The position numbers were made by a program, and so were the translations under genes. From the NCBI RefSeq assembly GCF_004337705.1, contig NZ_SKBU01000008.1:35477-99476 (forward strand): 64,000 bases of DNA, in the 5' to 3' direction. Origin of the DNA: Rubrobacter taiwanensis. GTDB taxonomy: Bacteria > Actinomycetota > Rubrobacteria > Rubrobacterales > Rubrobacteraceae. Every line of letters starts with the position of its first letter. The first letter of the stretch is position 1. Shown here one piece after another: positions 50,867-61,100 of the stretch. The notes beneath the pieces are model-generated. The model was not told the origin of the DNA. It saw only the letters and a program-made list of their open reading frames with translations, and did not search any database.

Positions 50867-53371
50867 ATGCGGATATATCTCATAGACGGCTACTCGCTGC
50901 TCTACCGGGCCTTCTACGCGCTGCCGCAGAGCATCGCCACCAGCGGCGGGTTGCCCACAAACGCGCTCTACGGCTTCACCAGCATGCTGCTGAAGCTGCT
51001 TCAGGAGGACGGCGAGATCGGCGTCGCGGTGGTCTGGGACGCCGGTGTCCCGGAGTTCCGAGTGGAGGTCTACCCCGAGTACAAGGCTCAGCGCTCCGCG
51101 ATGCCGGACGAGCTGCGGCGGCAGATAGAGCACCTGGACCGCATCCTCGCCGCCATGAACATACCCGTGCTGCGGGTCGAGGGGTTCGAGGCCGATGATG
51201 TGATCGCCACCCTCTCCCGGCAGGTGCCGGACGGCGTGGAGCTGCGCATCGTCACCGGAGATCAGGACGCCATGGCGCTCGTGGACGGCGGTGTGAAGGT
51301 GCTGCGCACCACCAGGGGCGTCTCGGATACCAGGCTCTACGGCCGCGAGGAGGTCGTGGAGGACTACGGGGTGGCTCCGGAGCAGATCCCGGACTACAAG
51401 GCACTCACCGGCGACCCCTCGGACAACATCCCCGGCGTGCGCGGCATCGGCCCCAAGAGCGCTGCCAAGCTCTTGCAGGAGTTCGGATCGGTGGAGAACC
51501 TCTACGCGAACCTGGAGAAGATCTCCGCCAAAGGCATGCGCCGGAAGCTGGAGGAAGGGCGCGAGAGCGCCTTCCTCTCGCTGGAGCTGGCGAGGATGCG
51601 CTTCGACGCTCCGGTGCGCCTGGAGCCCGAAGCCCTGAAGTTCGAGGGTGTTTCGCCCGAAGCTCGGGAGGTGCTGCGGCGTTACGAGTTCCGCACGCTG
51701 GAGAGCCGGGTAGCCGAACTACCCGTGGCCGCGGGCGGCGAGTTCGAGCTCCCCGAGCGGGTGAAGGTGGCCGTCTCCGGGGAGGGGGTGGAGCCGGGAG
51801 ACGAGCCGGTCGCCGTCGCGAAGGCCGGCGGCCGGTGGTGTGTCGCCGTGGCCGAGGACTCCGTGCGGGTGCTGAGCGGGTTGCCGGAGCGCCCCCTCAT
51901 CGTGCACGACGCCAAACGGACGGGCGTGCGGGGAGCTAAGTTCGACACGTACCTGGCCGCTTACCTGCTGCGGCCCGGCATGGGGGCTTACGAGCCGGAG
52001 GCGCTCGTCGCCGAGCGGGGGCTCGCCGAGGTGGAGGTGGAGCACGAGGACTTCGAGGTGGAGGCCGCCGCGCGGCGGGCGGCGCTCGTCTACGCGCTCG
52101 CCCCCGTGCTGGACGAGGAGCTGGAGGAGCAGGGGCTGAGCCGGCTGCTGTACGAGATAGAGCTGCCGCTCGCCGACATCCTGGCGGAGATGGAGCGGAC
52201 CGGGATGCCCGTGGACCGGGCGGTCCTCTCGGAGGTGGGGGAGGAGATCGAGGCCGGGATGCGGGAGCTGGAGCGGGAGATCTTCGCCGAGGCCGGGCGC
52301 GAGTTCAACATCAACTCCACCAAGCAGCTCTCGGAGGTGCTCTTCGAGGAGATGAGCATCCAGCCGGTGCGCAGGACCAAGACCGGCTACTCCACCGACG
52401 CCAAGGTGCTGCAGCAGCTCGCGCTGCAGGGCCACACCATAGCCGGCCACGTAATCCGTTACCGGGAGCTAGCCAAGCTCAAGGGCACCTACATAGACGG
52501 GCTCTCCGCCCTCATCGGGGAGGACGGGCGCATACACACCACCCTCAACCAGACCACGACGGCCACCGGCCGCATCTCCAGCGACTCCCCGAACCTCCAG
52601 AACATCCCGGTGCGCACGGAGCTGGGGATGAGGATCCGGGACGCGTTCACCGCCTCGCCGGGCCGGTTGCTGCTGGTCGCGGACTACTCGCAGATAGAGC
52701 TCAGGATCCTGGCGCACCTCAGCCGCGAGCCCGCGCTGCTGAGGGCGTTCAGGACCGGTGAGGACGTGCACACCCGCACCGCCGCCGAGGTCTTCGACGT
52801 GCGGCCCGAGAGCGTGACGCCGGAGCTGCGGCGGCGGGCCAAGATGGTGAACTTCGGGATCATCTACGGCATCTCCGGGTACGGTCTCGCCACGCGGCTC
52901 GGAAACGTGCACCCCAAAGAGGCCGAGCGGTACATCAAGCGGTACTTGGAGCGTTATCCGAAGGTCACCGAGTTCATCCAGCGCACGCTCCGGGAGGGTG
53001 AGGAGCGCGGGTACGTCACCACGCTCTTCGGGCGGCGGCGGTACGTGCCGGAGCTGCGCAGCTCCGACAGGAACCAGCGCAAGTTCGGCGAGCGGATAGC
53101 CGTCAACGCCCCGGTGCAGGGGACGGCGGCCGACATCATCAAGGCGGCGATGGTGGATCTGCACCCGCGGCTGGCCGGGATGGGTGCGGATCTCCTGATG
53201 CAGGTGCACGACGAGCTCGTCTTCGACGTGGAGCGAGGCCGGATGGAGGAGGTGGCGGATCTGGCGGTCGGGAGCATGGTTTCGGCCTACGATCTGGACC
53301 CGCCGCTGGAGGTCGAGCTCAAGGTCGGGGAGCGCTGGGGTTCGGTGCGTCCGATGGCCCTGCGGAAATAG
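50867..53371 (+). CDS. polA: DNA polymerase I
   Basis: 834 residues. N-terminal 5'-3' exonuclease/FEN domain (1-290; VEGFEADDVIATLSRQ, TGDQDAMALVDG, ALTGDPSDNIPGVRGIGPKS). The middle 3'-5' exonuclease region (290-430) has lost the acidic DxE and related residues, so proofreading is probably absent. The C-terminal family A polymerase (about 430-834) has motif A (LLVADYSQIELRILAHLS), the O-helix RRRAKMVNFGIIYGISGYGL and motif C (LLMQVHDELVFDVE). It serves repair and Okazaki fragment processing. Confidence 0.96.
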   Translation: MRIYLIDGYSLLYRAFYALPQSIATSGGLPTNALYGFTSMLLKLLQEDGEIGVAVVWDAGVPEFRVEVYPEYKAQRSAMPDELRRQIEHLDRILAAMNIPVLRVEGFEADDVIATLSRQVPDGVELRIVTGDQDAMALVDGGVKVLRTTRGVSDTRLYGREEVVEDYGVAPEQIPDYKALTGDPSDNIPGVRGIGPKSAAKLLQEFGSVENLYANLEKISAKGMRRKLEEGRESAFLSLELARMRFDAPVRLEPEALKFEGVSPEAREVLRRYEFRTLESRVAELPVAAGGEFELPERVKVAVSGEGVEPGDEPVAVAKAGGRWCVAVAEDSVRVLSGLPERPLIVHDAKRTGVRGAKFDTYLAAYLLRPGMGAYEPEALVAERGLAEVEVEHEDFEVEAAARRAALVYALAPVLDEELEEQGLSRLLYEIELPLADILAEMERTGMPVDRAVLSEVGEEIEAGMRELEREIFAEAGREFNINSTKQLSEVLFEEMSIQPVRRTKTGYSTDAKVLQQLALQGHTIAGHVIRYRELAKLKGTYIDGLSALIGEDGRIHTTLNQTTTATGRISSDSPNLQNIPVRTELGMRIRDAFTASPGRLLLVADYSQIELRILAHLSREPALLRAFRTGEDVHTRTAAEVFDVRPESVTPELRRRAKMVNFGIIYGISGYGLATRLGNVHPKEAERYIKRYLERYPKVTEFIQRTLREGEERGYVTTLFGRRRYVPELRSSDRNQRKFGERIAVNAPVQGTAADIIKAAMVDLHPRLAGMGADLLMQVHDELVFDVERGRMEEVADLAVGSMVSAYDLDPPLEVELKVGERWGSVRPMALRK

Positions 53372-53426
53372 GGTAGAATAAGAGCGGTAGAGCAGGATTG
53401 ACGGTCAAGCGTACGCCGTTTTTCTG

Positions 53427-53432
53427 TATAAT
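53427..53432 (+). promoter_or_regulatory. -10 box of rpsA
   Basis: TATAAT lies 40 bases before the rpsA start; here a leader with an AAGGAAAG ribosome site exists, in contrast to the leaderless polA and murI. A TTGACG upstream (53398-53403) is 23 bases away, too far for a standard -35. Confidence 0.5.
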
Positions 53433-53472
53433 CACCGGCTGCAAGCGAGGTAGAAGGAAAGCAATCGAGTAG

Positions 53473-54720
53473 ATGTCAGAGACCAGAGTATCCCAAAATG
53501 TCAGCATGAGAGACTTCTTCGAGGAGAAGGACGGCGAGCTCGTCCCCAAAGATGAGAGCGTGCTCGTGGATTTCAGGGAGGGCGAGATCGTCGAGGGCGA
53601 GGTCGTCCGCGTGGACAAGGACGAGGTGCTCGTTGACATCGGGTATAAGTCCGAGGGTGTGATCCCGGCCAACGAGCTGACCATCCGCAAGGGCACGGAC
53701 CCGGCGGAGATCGTGGAGGTCGGCCAGCGGATAGAGGCGCTCGTCCTCCAGAAGGAGGATGCCGACGGGCGCATGATCCTCTCCGCCAAGCGCGCCGCAT
53801 TCGAGCGGGCGTGGAACAAGATCGAGGAGGCTTACGCCAACGGCGAGATGGTCGAGGGCCCGGTCATCGAGGTCGTCAAGGGCGGCCTCATCCTGGACAT
53901 CGGGCTCCGGGGCTTCTTGCCGGCGAGCCTGGTGGACATCCGGCGCGTGCGGAATCTGGAGGCGTTCCTGGGGCAGAAGCTGCAGTGCAAGATCATCGAG
54001 CTCAACCGGGGCCGCAACAACGTGGTGCTCTCGCGCCGGGCGGTCCTGGAGGAGGAGCGCAAGGAGGAGCGGCACCGCATCCTCAGCTCCCTGGAGGAGG
54101 GCCAGATCGTGACCGGGAAGGTCTCGAACCTGGTGGACTTCGGGGCGTTCGTGGACCTGGACGGCATAGACGGTCTGATCCACATCTCCGAGCTCTCCTG
54201 GAACCACGTAGACCATCCGAGCGAGGTCGTTGAGGTCGGTGAGGAGGTCAGCGTCAAGGTTCTGGAGGTGGACCGCGAGCGCGAGCGCATCTCGCTCGGG
54301 CTCAAGCAGACCCGCAAGGACCCCTGGCAGGAGGTCGTCGAGCGTGTGAACGTGGGCGAGAAGATCCGGGGCCGCGTGACCAAGCTGGTCTCCTTCGGGG
54401 CGTTCATGGAGGTCGCCGAGGGGGTGGAGGGTCTGATCCACATCTCCGAGCTGGCCGACCATCACGTCGAGACGCCGGACGAGATCGTTCGCAGCGGCGA
54501 TGAGGTGGAGGCGCGCATCATAGACGTGGACGCCAAGCGCCGCCGCCTCTCGCTCTCGCTGCGGGAGCCCCGGGAGGAGCGCGAGGAGCGGCCACGCCGG
54601 GAGCGGCGCGAGGAGCGGCCGCGCCGGGAGCGGCGCGATGAACGGCGCTCCAGCGTGGGCGACGGGCTGCAGAGCGGCGTCTTCGACTCGCTGCGCGACC
54701 TGGACCTGGAAGACCGATAG
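53473..54720 (+). CDS. rpsA: 30S ribosomal protein S1
   Basis: 415 residues with four S1 RNA-binding domains (about 35-105, 120-187, 205-275, 290-360), each with the G-x-V/V-D-I-G and GF/GLIHISEL pattern (two copies of GLIHISEL). The C-terminal tail is low complexity and strongly charged (repeated RPRRERR). It binds mRNA to the ribosome; actinobacterial S1 proteins commonly have four S1 domains, fewer than the six of Escherichia coli. Confidence 0.95.
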   Translation: MSETRVSQNVSMRDFFEEKDGELVPKDESVLVDFREGEIVEGEVVRVDKDEVLVDIGYKSEGVIPANELTIRKGTDPAEIVEVGQRIEALVLQKEDADGRMILSAKRAAFERAWNKIEEAYANGEMVEGPVIEVVKGGLILDIGLRGFLPASLVDIRRVRNLEAFLGQKLQCKIIELNRGRNNVVLSRRAVLEEERKEERHRILSSLEEGQIVTGKVSNLVDFGAFVDLDGIDGLIHISELSWNHVDHPSEVVEVGEEVSVKVLEVDRERERISLGLKQTRKDPWQEVVERVNVGEKIRGRVTKLVSFGAFMEVAEGVEGLIHISELADHHVETPDEIVRSGDEVEARIIDVDAKRRRLSLSLREPREEREERPRRERREERPRRERRDERRSSVGDGLQSGVFDSLRDLDLEDR

Positions 54721-54744
54721 CAACCGGCCGGAGCGACAGGAGAA

Positions 54745-54777
54745 GAGAGCCGGTGACCCTGGGGGTCACCGGCTCTC
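54745..54777 (+). promoter_or_regulatory. Perfect 14-bp hairpin over the coaE start codon
   Basis: GAGAGCCGGTGACC (54745-54758), loop CTGGG, and GGTCACCGGCTCTC (54764-54777) are exact complements. The GTG start (54753-54755) lies in the left arm and the AGGAG site (54738-54742) just outside. There is no T run after it, so translational control is more likely than termination of rpsA. Confidence 0.7.
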
Positions 54778-55340
54778 TCGCTTCCGGCAAGAGTACCTTC
54801 GTAGGCTTCCTGGCCGAGCTGGGGGCCGAGACGGTATCCACGGACGCGATCGTGCACGAGCTGCTGGCACGGGACCCGGAGACGATCTCGGCGGTAATCA
54901 AGCGTTTCGGTGCGGGCGTGCGGGGGGAGTCCGGGATAGACCGGAGGAAGCTGGCCGCCGAAGCGTTCAAGACCCCCGAGGCCATCCGGGATCTGGAGGC
55001 CATCCTGCATCCGCGGGTAGAGCGGGAGGTGCTCGCGCGGGCCGGGCGCTCCGAAGCGGAGTTGTTCGTGGCCGAGGTCCCGCTGCTCTTTGAGTCCGGG
55101 ATGGAGAGGGTGTTCGATCTCACCGCCGCCGTGATATCTTCTGGGGAGCGGCGGCTGGGATGGGCCGGGGAACGGGGGATGAGCCCGGAGCAGGTGCGGG
55201 GGATAGAGACCCGGCAGCTCGCCGCCGATGAGAAGGCGCGCCGGGCGGACTTCGTGGTGTACAACGACGGGACGCTGGAGGATCTGCGGGTCCGGGCGGC
55301 CGAGCTGGTGGACGAGGTGCTGAAGGAGAAGAGGGCATAG
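54753..55340 (+). CDS. coaE: Dephospho-CoA kinase
   Basis: Last step of CoA synthesis. 195 residues with P-loop TLGVTGSLASGKST, the CoA-binding STDAIVHELL, and HPRVEREVLA, EVPLLFESGMER. GTG 54753 is required to include the beta strand before the P-loop; AGGAG precedes it by 10 bases. It follows rpsA by 32 bases. Confidence 0.94.
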   Translation: MTLGVTGSLASGKSTFVGFLAELGAETVSTDAIVHELLARDPETISAVIKRFGAGVRGESGIDRRKLAAEAFKTPEAIRDLEAILHPRVEREVLARAGRSEAELFVAEVPLLFESGMERVFDLTAAVISSGERRLGWAGERGMSPEQVRGIETRQLAADEKARRADFVVYNDGTLEDLRVRAAELVDEVLKEKRA

Positions 55341-55372
55341 CCACGAGGGCGAAGACAAGAGCGAAGCCGAAG

Positions 55373-55954
55373 ATGCGGCGCTACGGGCGGGCGCGGGCCC
55401 GGCGGCGGCGGTGGGTCGGGCTCGTAGCCGTTGTGGTGCTTGCGGGGCTGGTACTCTGGCTGTGGGCCTCGCTGGAGCCCGAGCGGCGGGTGCAGGAGGC
55501 CGTCTATCCCCTGCGGTACGAGGAGACGATACGGGCTGCGGGGGAGCTGTATGGCGTGGATCCGGCTCTGATCGCGGGGATCATCTACGTCGAGAGCCGG
55601 TTCAACCCGGAGGCCGTCTCGCCGCGGGGGGCGTACGGGATGATGCAGATCATGCCGGACACGGCGGTCTTCATCTCGGAGCGCTCTGGGATAGGGGGCG
55701 ACTTCCGGGACCCGCACGTCAACATCCGGATGGGCACGTGGTACTACACGTACCTGGAGCGGAAGTACCAGGGCGACGAGCGTCTGGTGCTCGCCGCGTA
55801 CAACGCGGGCGAGGGCCGGGTGGATGCCTGGCTCCGGCGCGAGGGCTTCGATATCGAGCGGGACATCCCCTACATCGAGACCCGTAACTACGTGGAGGAC
55901 GTGGCCGAGGCGCGGGACCGGTACGCCGAGCTGTACGGCGACCGGCTCCGTTAG
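55373..55954 (+). CDS. Lytic transglycosylase (SLT domain)
   Basis: 193 residues. A basic N-terminus and one hydrophobic segment (about 14-33) anchor it to the membrane with the domain outside. The Slt70-like catalytic Glu is in IIYVESRFNPEAVSPRGAYG, followed by MMQIMPDTA and LAAYNAGEGRVDAW. It cleaves peptidoglycan glycan strands with 1,6-anhydro product formation. Confidence 0.92.
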   Translation: MRRYGRARARRRRWVGLVAVVVLAGLVLWLWASLEPERRVQEAVYPLRYEETIRAAGELYGVDPALIAGIIYVESRFNPEAVSPRGAYGMMQIMPDTAVFISERSGIGGDFRDPHVNIRMGTWYYTYLERKYQGDERLVLAAYNAGEGRVDAWLRREGFDIERDIPYIETRNYVEDVAEARDRYAELYGDRLR

Positions 55955-55962
55955 GAAGGGAT

Positions 55963-56178
55963 ATGGGGCTCTTCTGGCGCAGAAAGCAGGAACAGCAAGC
56001 GCATATAGCGCTCGTGGAGCGCGAGCGGTGCGGTGAGTGCGGCGGCCGGTACGAGGTCTCCTCCGAGATTCCGCTGCGGGACCGGGAGACGGGCGAGCGG
56101 GTTCTGCTCCTGGAGGGGCGCTGCACGGGCTGCGGGTACAAGAAGACGTTCGCCATCGGGGCGGATCGTCCCCTTTAG
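55963..56178 (+). CDS. Small zinc-ribbon protein
   Basis: 71 residues from ATG 55963 (AGGAAGGG upstream). Two Cys pairs (CGECGGRYEVSS and CTGCGYKKT) with 28 residues between form a probable zinc ribbon. No enzyme motif. Located between the transglycosylase and uvrB; function unknown. Confidence 0.65.
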   Translation: MGLFWRRKQEQQAHIALVERERCGECGGRYEVSSEIPLRDRETGERVLLLEGRCTGCGYKKTFAIGADRPL

Positions 56179-56193
56179 AATCCCCGCCGGCGG

Positions 56194-56199
56194 TATAAG
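56194..56199 (+). promoter_or_regulatory. -10-like box of uvrB
   Basis: TATAAG ends nine bases before the GTG start of uvrB. Although AGGGGA lies close to the start, transcription from this box would begin about three bases before the codon, so the mRNA would be nearly leaderless. Confidence 0.45.
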
Positions 56200-56208
56200 A
56201 TAGGGGAC

Positions 56209-58203
<1,995 letters not shown>

Positions 58204-58496
58204 CAGAGCTTACGCGGCGGGATAACTTATCGGCTCGAAGATCGAGGGGGCACAACCGGGTACGATGAGGTTTGCCCAAACCAACCGTAACCGGCGCAGG
58301 TTCTTTCATGACGTCCCGCCTGTGTCGAACCACCCGCCCTCTGGCCGCCCGGGTTTCTCTGCTTCTGCGCCGCCTCGGCATCAGCGCAGGGGGGAGCCCG
58401 ACCCCGGCCGCCCTGATCGCACCCCACTTAGTGGGGCTGATATCGGCCGGGAGGCAGGGGGTAGCGTTCGCCTCCTCTCGCTCGTTGTTCTGCCTG
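58204..58496. other. Intergenic region between uvrB and the RiPP-type cluster
   Basis: No convincing gene. It contains a perfect palindrome CCCCACT-T-AGTGGGG (58422-58436) without a T run on either side. Base composition drops markedly to the right of about 58,490, marking the edge of the accessory segment. Confidence 0.5.
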
Positions 58497-59090
58497 CTAC
58501 TTGGATAAATTCCGCACGTTTGCATCTTCGGGAGAACTAAAAAACATAAGCACGAGATGGAACCTTTGAGTTGCTTTCTCCCTGGAGTTCTTTGATCTCG
58601 CCTTGGATTCAGCCTCGATGGCCAAAGCACGGTCCATCAAGTTGGCGACCTCCTTAGAGAGCTGGTTGGCTCCCTCTTCGTCGAGAAACACAATATCCCG
58701 GGTCAAGTGTGAGTGCGGAGCATCAAATCCACCAGCAGATGCCGCGGAGAAGACATCTTCGCCAATCTGGGAAAGTGCAGAACCAATTATTCCTGCTTGG
58801 AGTGAATCAGGTAAGTTTTTCCAGGCTTGTTCTGAGATTACCCACTGTACGGGCGCGTAATAATGTTCCATCGCACCGCGCTTCTGCTCCTCGCGCACTA
58901 ACTTAATGAATCCTTTTTCGTGAAGGATGCGCATGTGGTAGCTAACCGTCCCTAATGCAACCCCTAGCTCATCCGCAAGCTGACTGGGGCTTGCTTCACG
59001 ACCTTGTAGAGCCATCAGCAACCGAAGGCGCAACGGATGCGCCAGCATCTTAACTATTTTGGGATCGGTCAGAAATTCTAGGCCTTGCAC
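58497..59090 (-). CDS. ArsR-like winged-helix regulator of the RiPP-type cluster
   Basis: 197 residues from GTG 59090. The N-terminal winged helix (MLAHPLRLRLLMALQGREAS, ADELGVALGTVSYHMRILHE) is of the ArsR/HTH_20 type; there is no CxC metal site, so a non-metal signal is likely. The C-terminal ~110 residues have no recognised domain. Its start codon directly abuts the stop of the sigma-factor gene, so both are one transcript, divergent from the biosynthetic genes. Confidence 0.78.
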   Translation of the reverse strand: MQGLEFLTDPKIVKMLAHPLRLRLLMALQGREASPSQLADELGVALGTVSYHMRILHEKGFIKLVREEQKRGAMEHYYAPVQWVISEQAWKNLPDSLQAGIIGSALSQIGEDVFSAASAGGFDAPHSHLTRDIVFLDEEGANQLSKEVANLMDRALAIEAESKARSKNSREKATQRFHLVLMFFSSPEDANVRNLSK

Positions 59091-59591
59091 CTACCTAACC
59101 TCCACACTTGATCTTATTCTTGCTCGAATTCTACGTAACTTCGTCTTGACCGTACCCTCAGGTAAACTAGCAGTCTTTGCTATCTCCGTTTGTCGTAGCT
59201 GTTGCACGTAGCAGAGATGGAAAAGTTCCCTATCTTCTTGCGAGAGCTTTGCTATCGCAGCCTCTAGGTCGATCGACAAAGCAACATTGTGCCCTAGATC
59301 ATAATAGCTGCCAGACCGTTCGCCACACTTCTCTATCTTCTTCATTTCCCGGTTGCGGTGCTGTGCCAAGCGCATGCACTCGCGACGGGTTATGGTCAGC
59401 AGCCACGGTATAGGAGCTTCTGGATTACGGCAAGTCTCCGCATGCTGCCAGCCCCTTAATAGCGCCTCCTGCACAGCCTCCTCAGCGTCCTCCTGTGATC
59501 TCAGCAGGCTCAACGCCAACCTTAGACACCGGTGTCGAACTGCGTCCCAGTCCCAGCTTTGAGCCCGATTGGGCATATCTGTTGTGGCCAC
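59091..59591 (-). CDS. ECF-type RNA polymerase sigma factor
   Basis: 166 residues from GTG 59591 (AAAGGAGG upstream). Region 2 (RLALSLLRSQEDAEEAVQEA, PWLLTITRRECMRLAQHRNR) and region 4 (LEAAIAKLSQEDRELFHLCY, LPEGTVKTKLRRIRARI) match sigma-70 family group 4. No anti-sigma factor gene adjoins it; the co-transcribed ArsR-like protein may have that regulatory role. It may drive the divergent precursor operon. Confidence 0.85.
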   Translation of the reverse strand: MATTDMPNRAQSWDWDAVRHRCLRLALSLLRSQEDAEEAVQEALLRGWQHAETCRNPEAPIPWLLTITRRECMRLAQHRNREMKKIEKCGERSGSYYDLGHNVALSIDLEAAIAKLSQEDRELFHLCYVQQLRQTEIAKTASLPEGTVKTKLRRIRARIRSSVEVR

Positions 59592-59658
59592 AGCACCCTC
59601 CTTTACTTCACTTCCCCAATGAATTTTTAGTGAACATCGATAAATTACTAAAACTATT

Positions 59659-59688
59659 TTGACCAATCAAGGGTCTTATTGGTAAATG
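59659..59688 (+). promoter_or_regulatory. Promoter with palindromic operator for the RiPP-type operon
   Basis: TTGACC (59659-59664) and TAAATG (59683-59688) are about 18 bases apart. Between them ACCAATcAAG-ggt-CTTATTGGT (59662-59683) is a near-perfect palindrome with one bulged base. It fits an operator for the ArsR-like protein blocking RNA polymerase. A second -35-like TTGACG occurs at 59695-59700. The 160-base divergent region is AT-rich. Confidence 0.5.
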
Positions 59689-59751
59689 CATCGGTTGACG
59701 CTCCTGTTAGCCGATTTGCTAGCGAAAAACGGAAAGGAGGTGAAACTAAAG

Positions 59752-59901
59752 ATGCAGCTTGAGACGCTGGCAAATGCCATCGAGGATACGAGGCTTCGCG
59801 ACTCGCTGAAGGGTCAGATGTCTGCCGAGGAGGTGTCTGCCTTCGAGGAGTACATCGACGAGTACGAGAGCGCCGACTACGTCCTCAAGAAGGACAACTA
59901 A
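59752..59901 (+). CDS. Small acidic peptide, candidate RiPP precursor
   Basis: 49 residues. ATG 59752 is preferred over an upstream in-frame ATG because AAAGGAGGTGA lies 10 bases before it. The peptide is helical and acidic with no Cys. Leader-like part: MQLETLANAIEDTRLRDSLK; C-terminal part rich in Glu, Asp, Tyr and Ser and ending in KKDN. Acidic side chains next to Ser and Lys are the residues that MvdD-type ATP-grasp enzymes join in graspetides. There is no double-Gly cleavage site. Precursor role is inferred from size, strong ribosome site and neighbours. Confidence 0.6.
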   Translation: MQLETLANAIEDTRLRDSLKGQMSAEEVSAFEEYIDEYESADYVLKKDN

Positions 59902-59925
59902 AAGAATAGGGGCTCGATAGGCAAT

Positions 59926-59969
59926 CGGTGGCGGGTGGACGGCCACAGTGGTGTGCTCGCCTGCCACCG
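59926..59969 (+). terminator. Hairpin between precursor and ligase genes (attenuator candidate)
   Basis: CGGTGGCGGGTG (59926-59937) pairs along 12 positions (two G-T wobbles) with CGCCTGCCACCG (59958-59969), followed by GTTTA. Such partial terminators after a precursor gene raise peptide over enzyme levels in many RiPP operons. Confidence 0.6.
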
Positions 59970-60002
59970 GTTTAGGAGTTAATCAATCAGATAGGAGATG
60001 TA

Positions 60003-61100
60003 ATGAAAGAATTGCCGCTTCTACTTCGCAACCAGAGCTATTCTGTAGAGCTTCCTCCTCGATCGCGAGACTTCCGGACACGGATGTGCAGGATCTTTAG
60101 GAGCAAGCTCCTTGAAGCTCCAGATAAACCCAGAGTGCTTATGTTAACGAGGACTGGAGATAGCGAGGCTGACGCTGTTGGCCTGCGCTTAGCGCAATAT
60201 GGGGTGCACTACATTAGGATAGATGCGGACTGCTTGTCCGATACTATGACGCTCACTTTGCATGATAGCCCCGAGTGCCAAACTCCATCGTTTAAGGTAA
60301 GTTCTCAGAATCTTGACGAGTTAAGTGTAATCTGGCTCCGGCACTTTGATACAACCTCCATTACATCACCTGCCGAGGATGCGATTGTTGAATCTTTCAT
60401 CCGCGCAGAGTGGGGGTCTATGGTGCAAAGCCTATCATCATTGCTAACTTCTCCTTTGTGGATAAACCATCCCCAGGCGATCGGACGATTGGATCGAATC
60501 TCTCAGCTAAAGTTTGCGCGCCTTATCGGTTTACCTACACCAGAAACCCTCGTATCGAATGATTTAGACAGCATAAGGTCCTTTCTGAGGTCAACTTCCG
60601 GAAAACTGGTAGCTAAGGTCCTGGGGAGCCACTTTCTTGAATTAAAGCCGGGGGTTCTCCACGGAGTTTTTCCTCGCATTATCACCGAGTCTAACCTTGA
60701 GTCCTTATCAGGCGCGAACTTGGTCCCCTGCATCTATCAAGAATACATACCCCATATGCAGGAAGTGCGCGTAACTATAGCTGGTCGAAAGGTCGCTGCC
60801 GTGGCGGTAACCAAGGCGGAACCTGCGAGTCTTTGGGAGTGTCCCAAAGAGGTGTTCGTACAAGAATACGATTTACCGAGTGAAATTCTTGAGAAGCTGA
60901 TAAACTTCATGGGGCTTACAGACCTGGAGTACGGTGCTTTTGACCTTCTCCTAGACGACGAAGGCAAGTATGTATTCCTGGAAGTTAATCCCACCGGAGA
61001 CTGGGTGTACTTCGAATCCCAGGGCAATGATACCTCCACCAAGATAACAGATAAGGTAGCGTCGTTTATAGTCGAGCAGTTGGAGGGTAGATCATCATGA
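60003..61100 (+). CDS. MvdD-like ATP-grasp ligase (peptide maturase)
   Basis: 365 residues from ATG 60003 with AGGAG upstream. The N-terminal pre-ATP-grasp domain (RVLMLTRTGDSEADAV ... YIRIDADCL ... VIWLRHFD) and the central lid and ATP site (GKLVAKVLGS, YQEYIPHMQEVRVTIAGRKV) end with the Mg2+ site GAFDLLLDDEGKYVFLEVNP. This is the layout of graspetide ligases, which form ester or amide links between side chains of a precursor peptide. A glutathione-synthase- or RimK-like amino acid ligase is the main alternative. It overlaps the next gene by four bases. Confidence 0.8.
   Translation: MKELPLLLRNQSYSVELPPRSRDFRTRMCRIFRSKLLEAPDKPRVLMLTRTGDSEADAVGLRLAQYGVHYIRIDADCLSDTMTLTLHDSPECQTPSFKVSSQNLDELSVIWLRHFDTTSITSPAEDAIVESFIRAEWGSMVQSLSSLLTSPLWINHPQAIGRLDRISQLKFARLIGLPTPETLVSNDLDSIRSFLRSTSGKLVAKVLGSHFLELKPGVLHGVFPRIITESNLESLSGANLVPCIYQEYIPHMQEVRVTIAGRKVAAVAVTKAEPASLWECPKEVFVQEYDLPSEILEKLINFMGLTDLEYGAFDLLLDDEGKYVFLEVNPTGDWVYFESQGNDTSTKITDKVASFIVEQLEGRSS

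Noticed and set aside
58265..58508. Open frames of 78-91 codons after uvrB, and a GACCCCGGCC stretch resembling the RNA module.
   Set aside because: Biased composition, no ribosome site, and only about ten bases shared with the RNA; not enough for a third copy.
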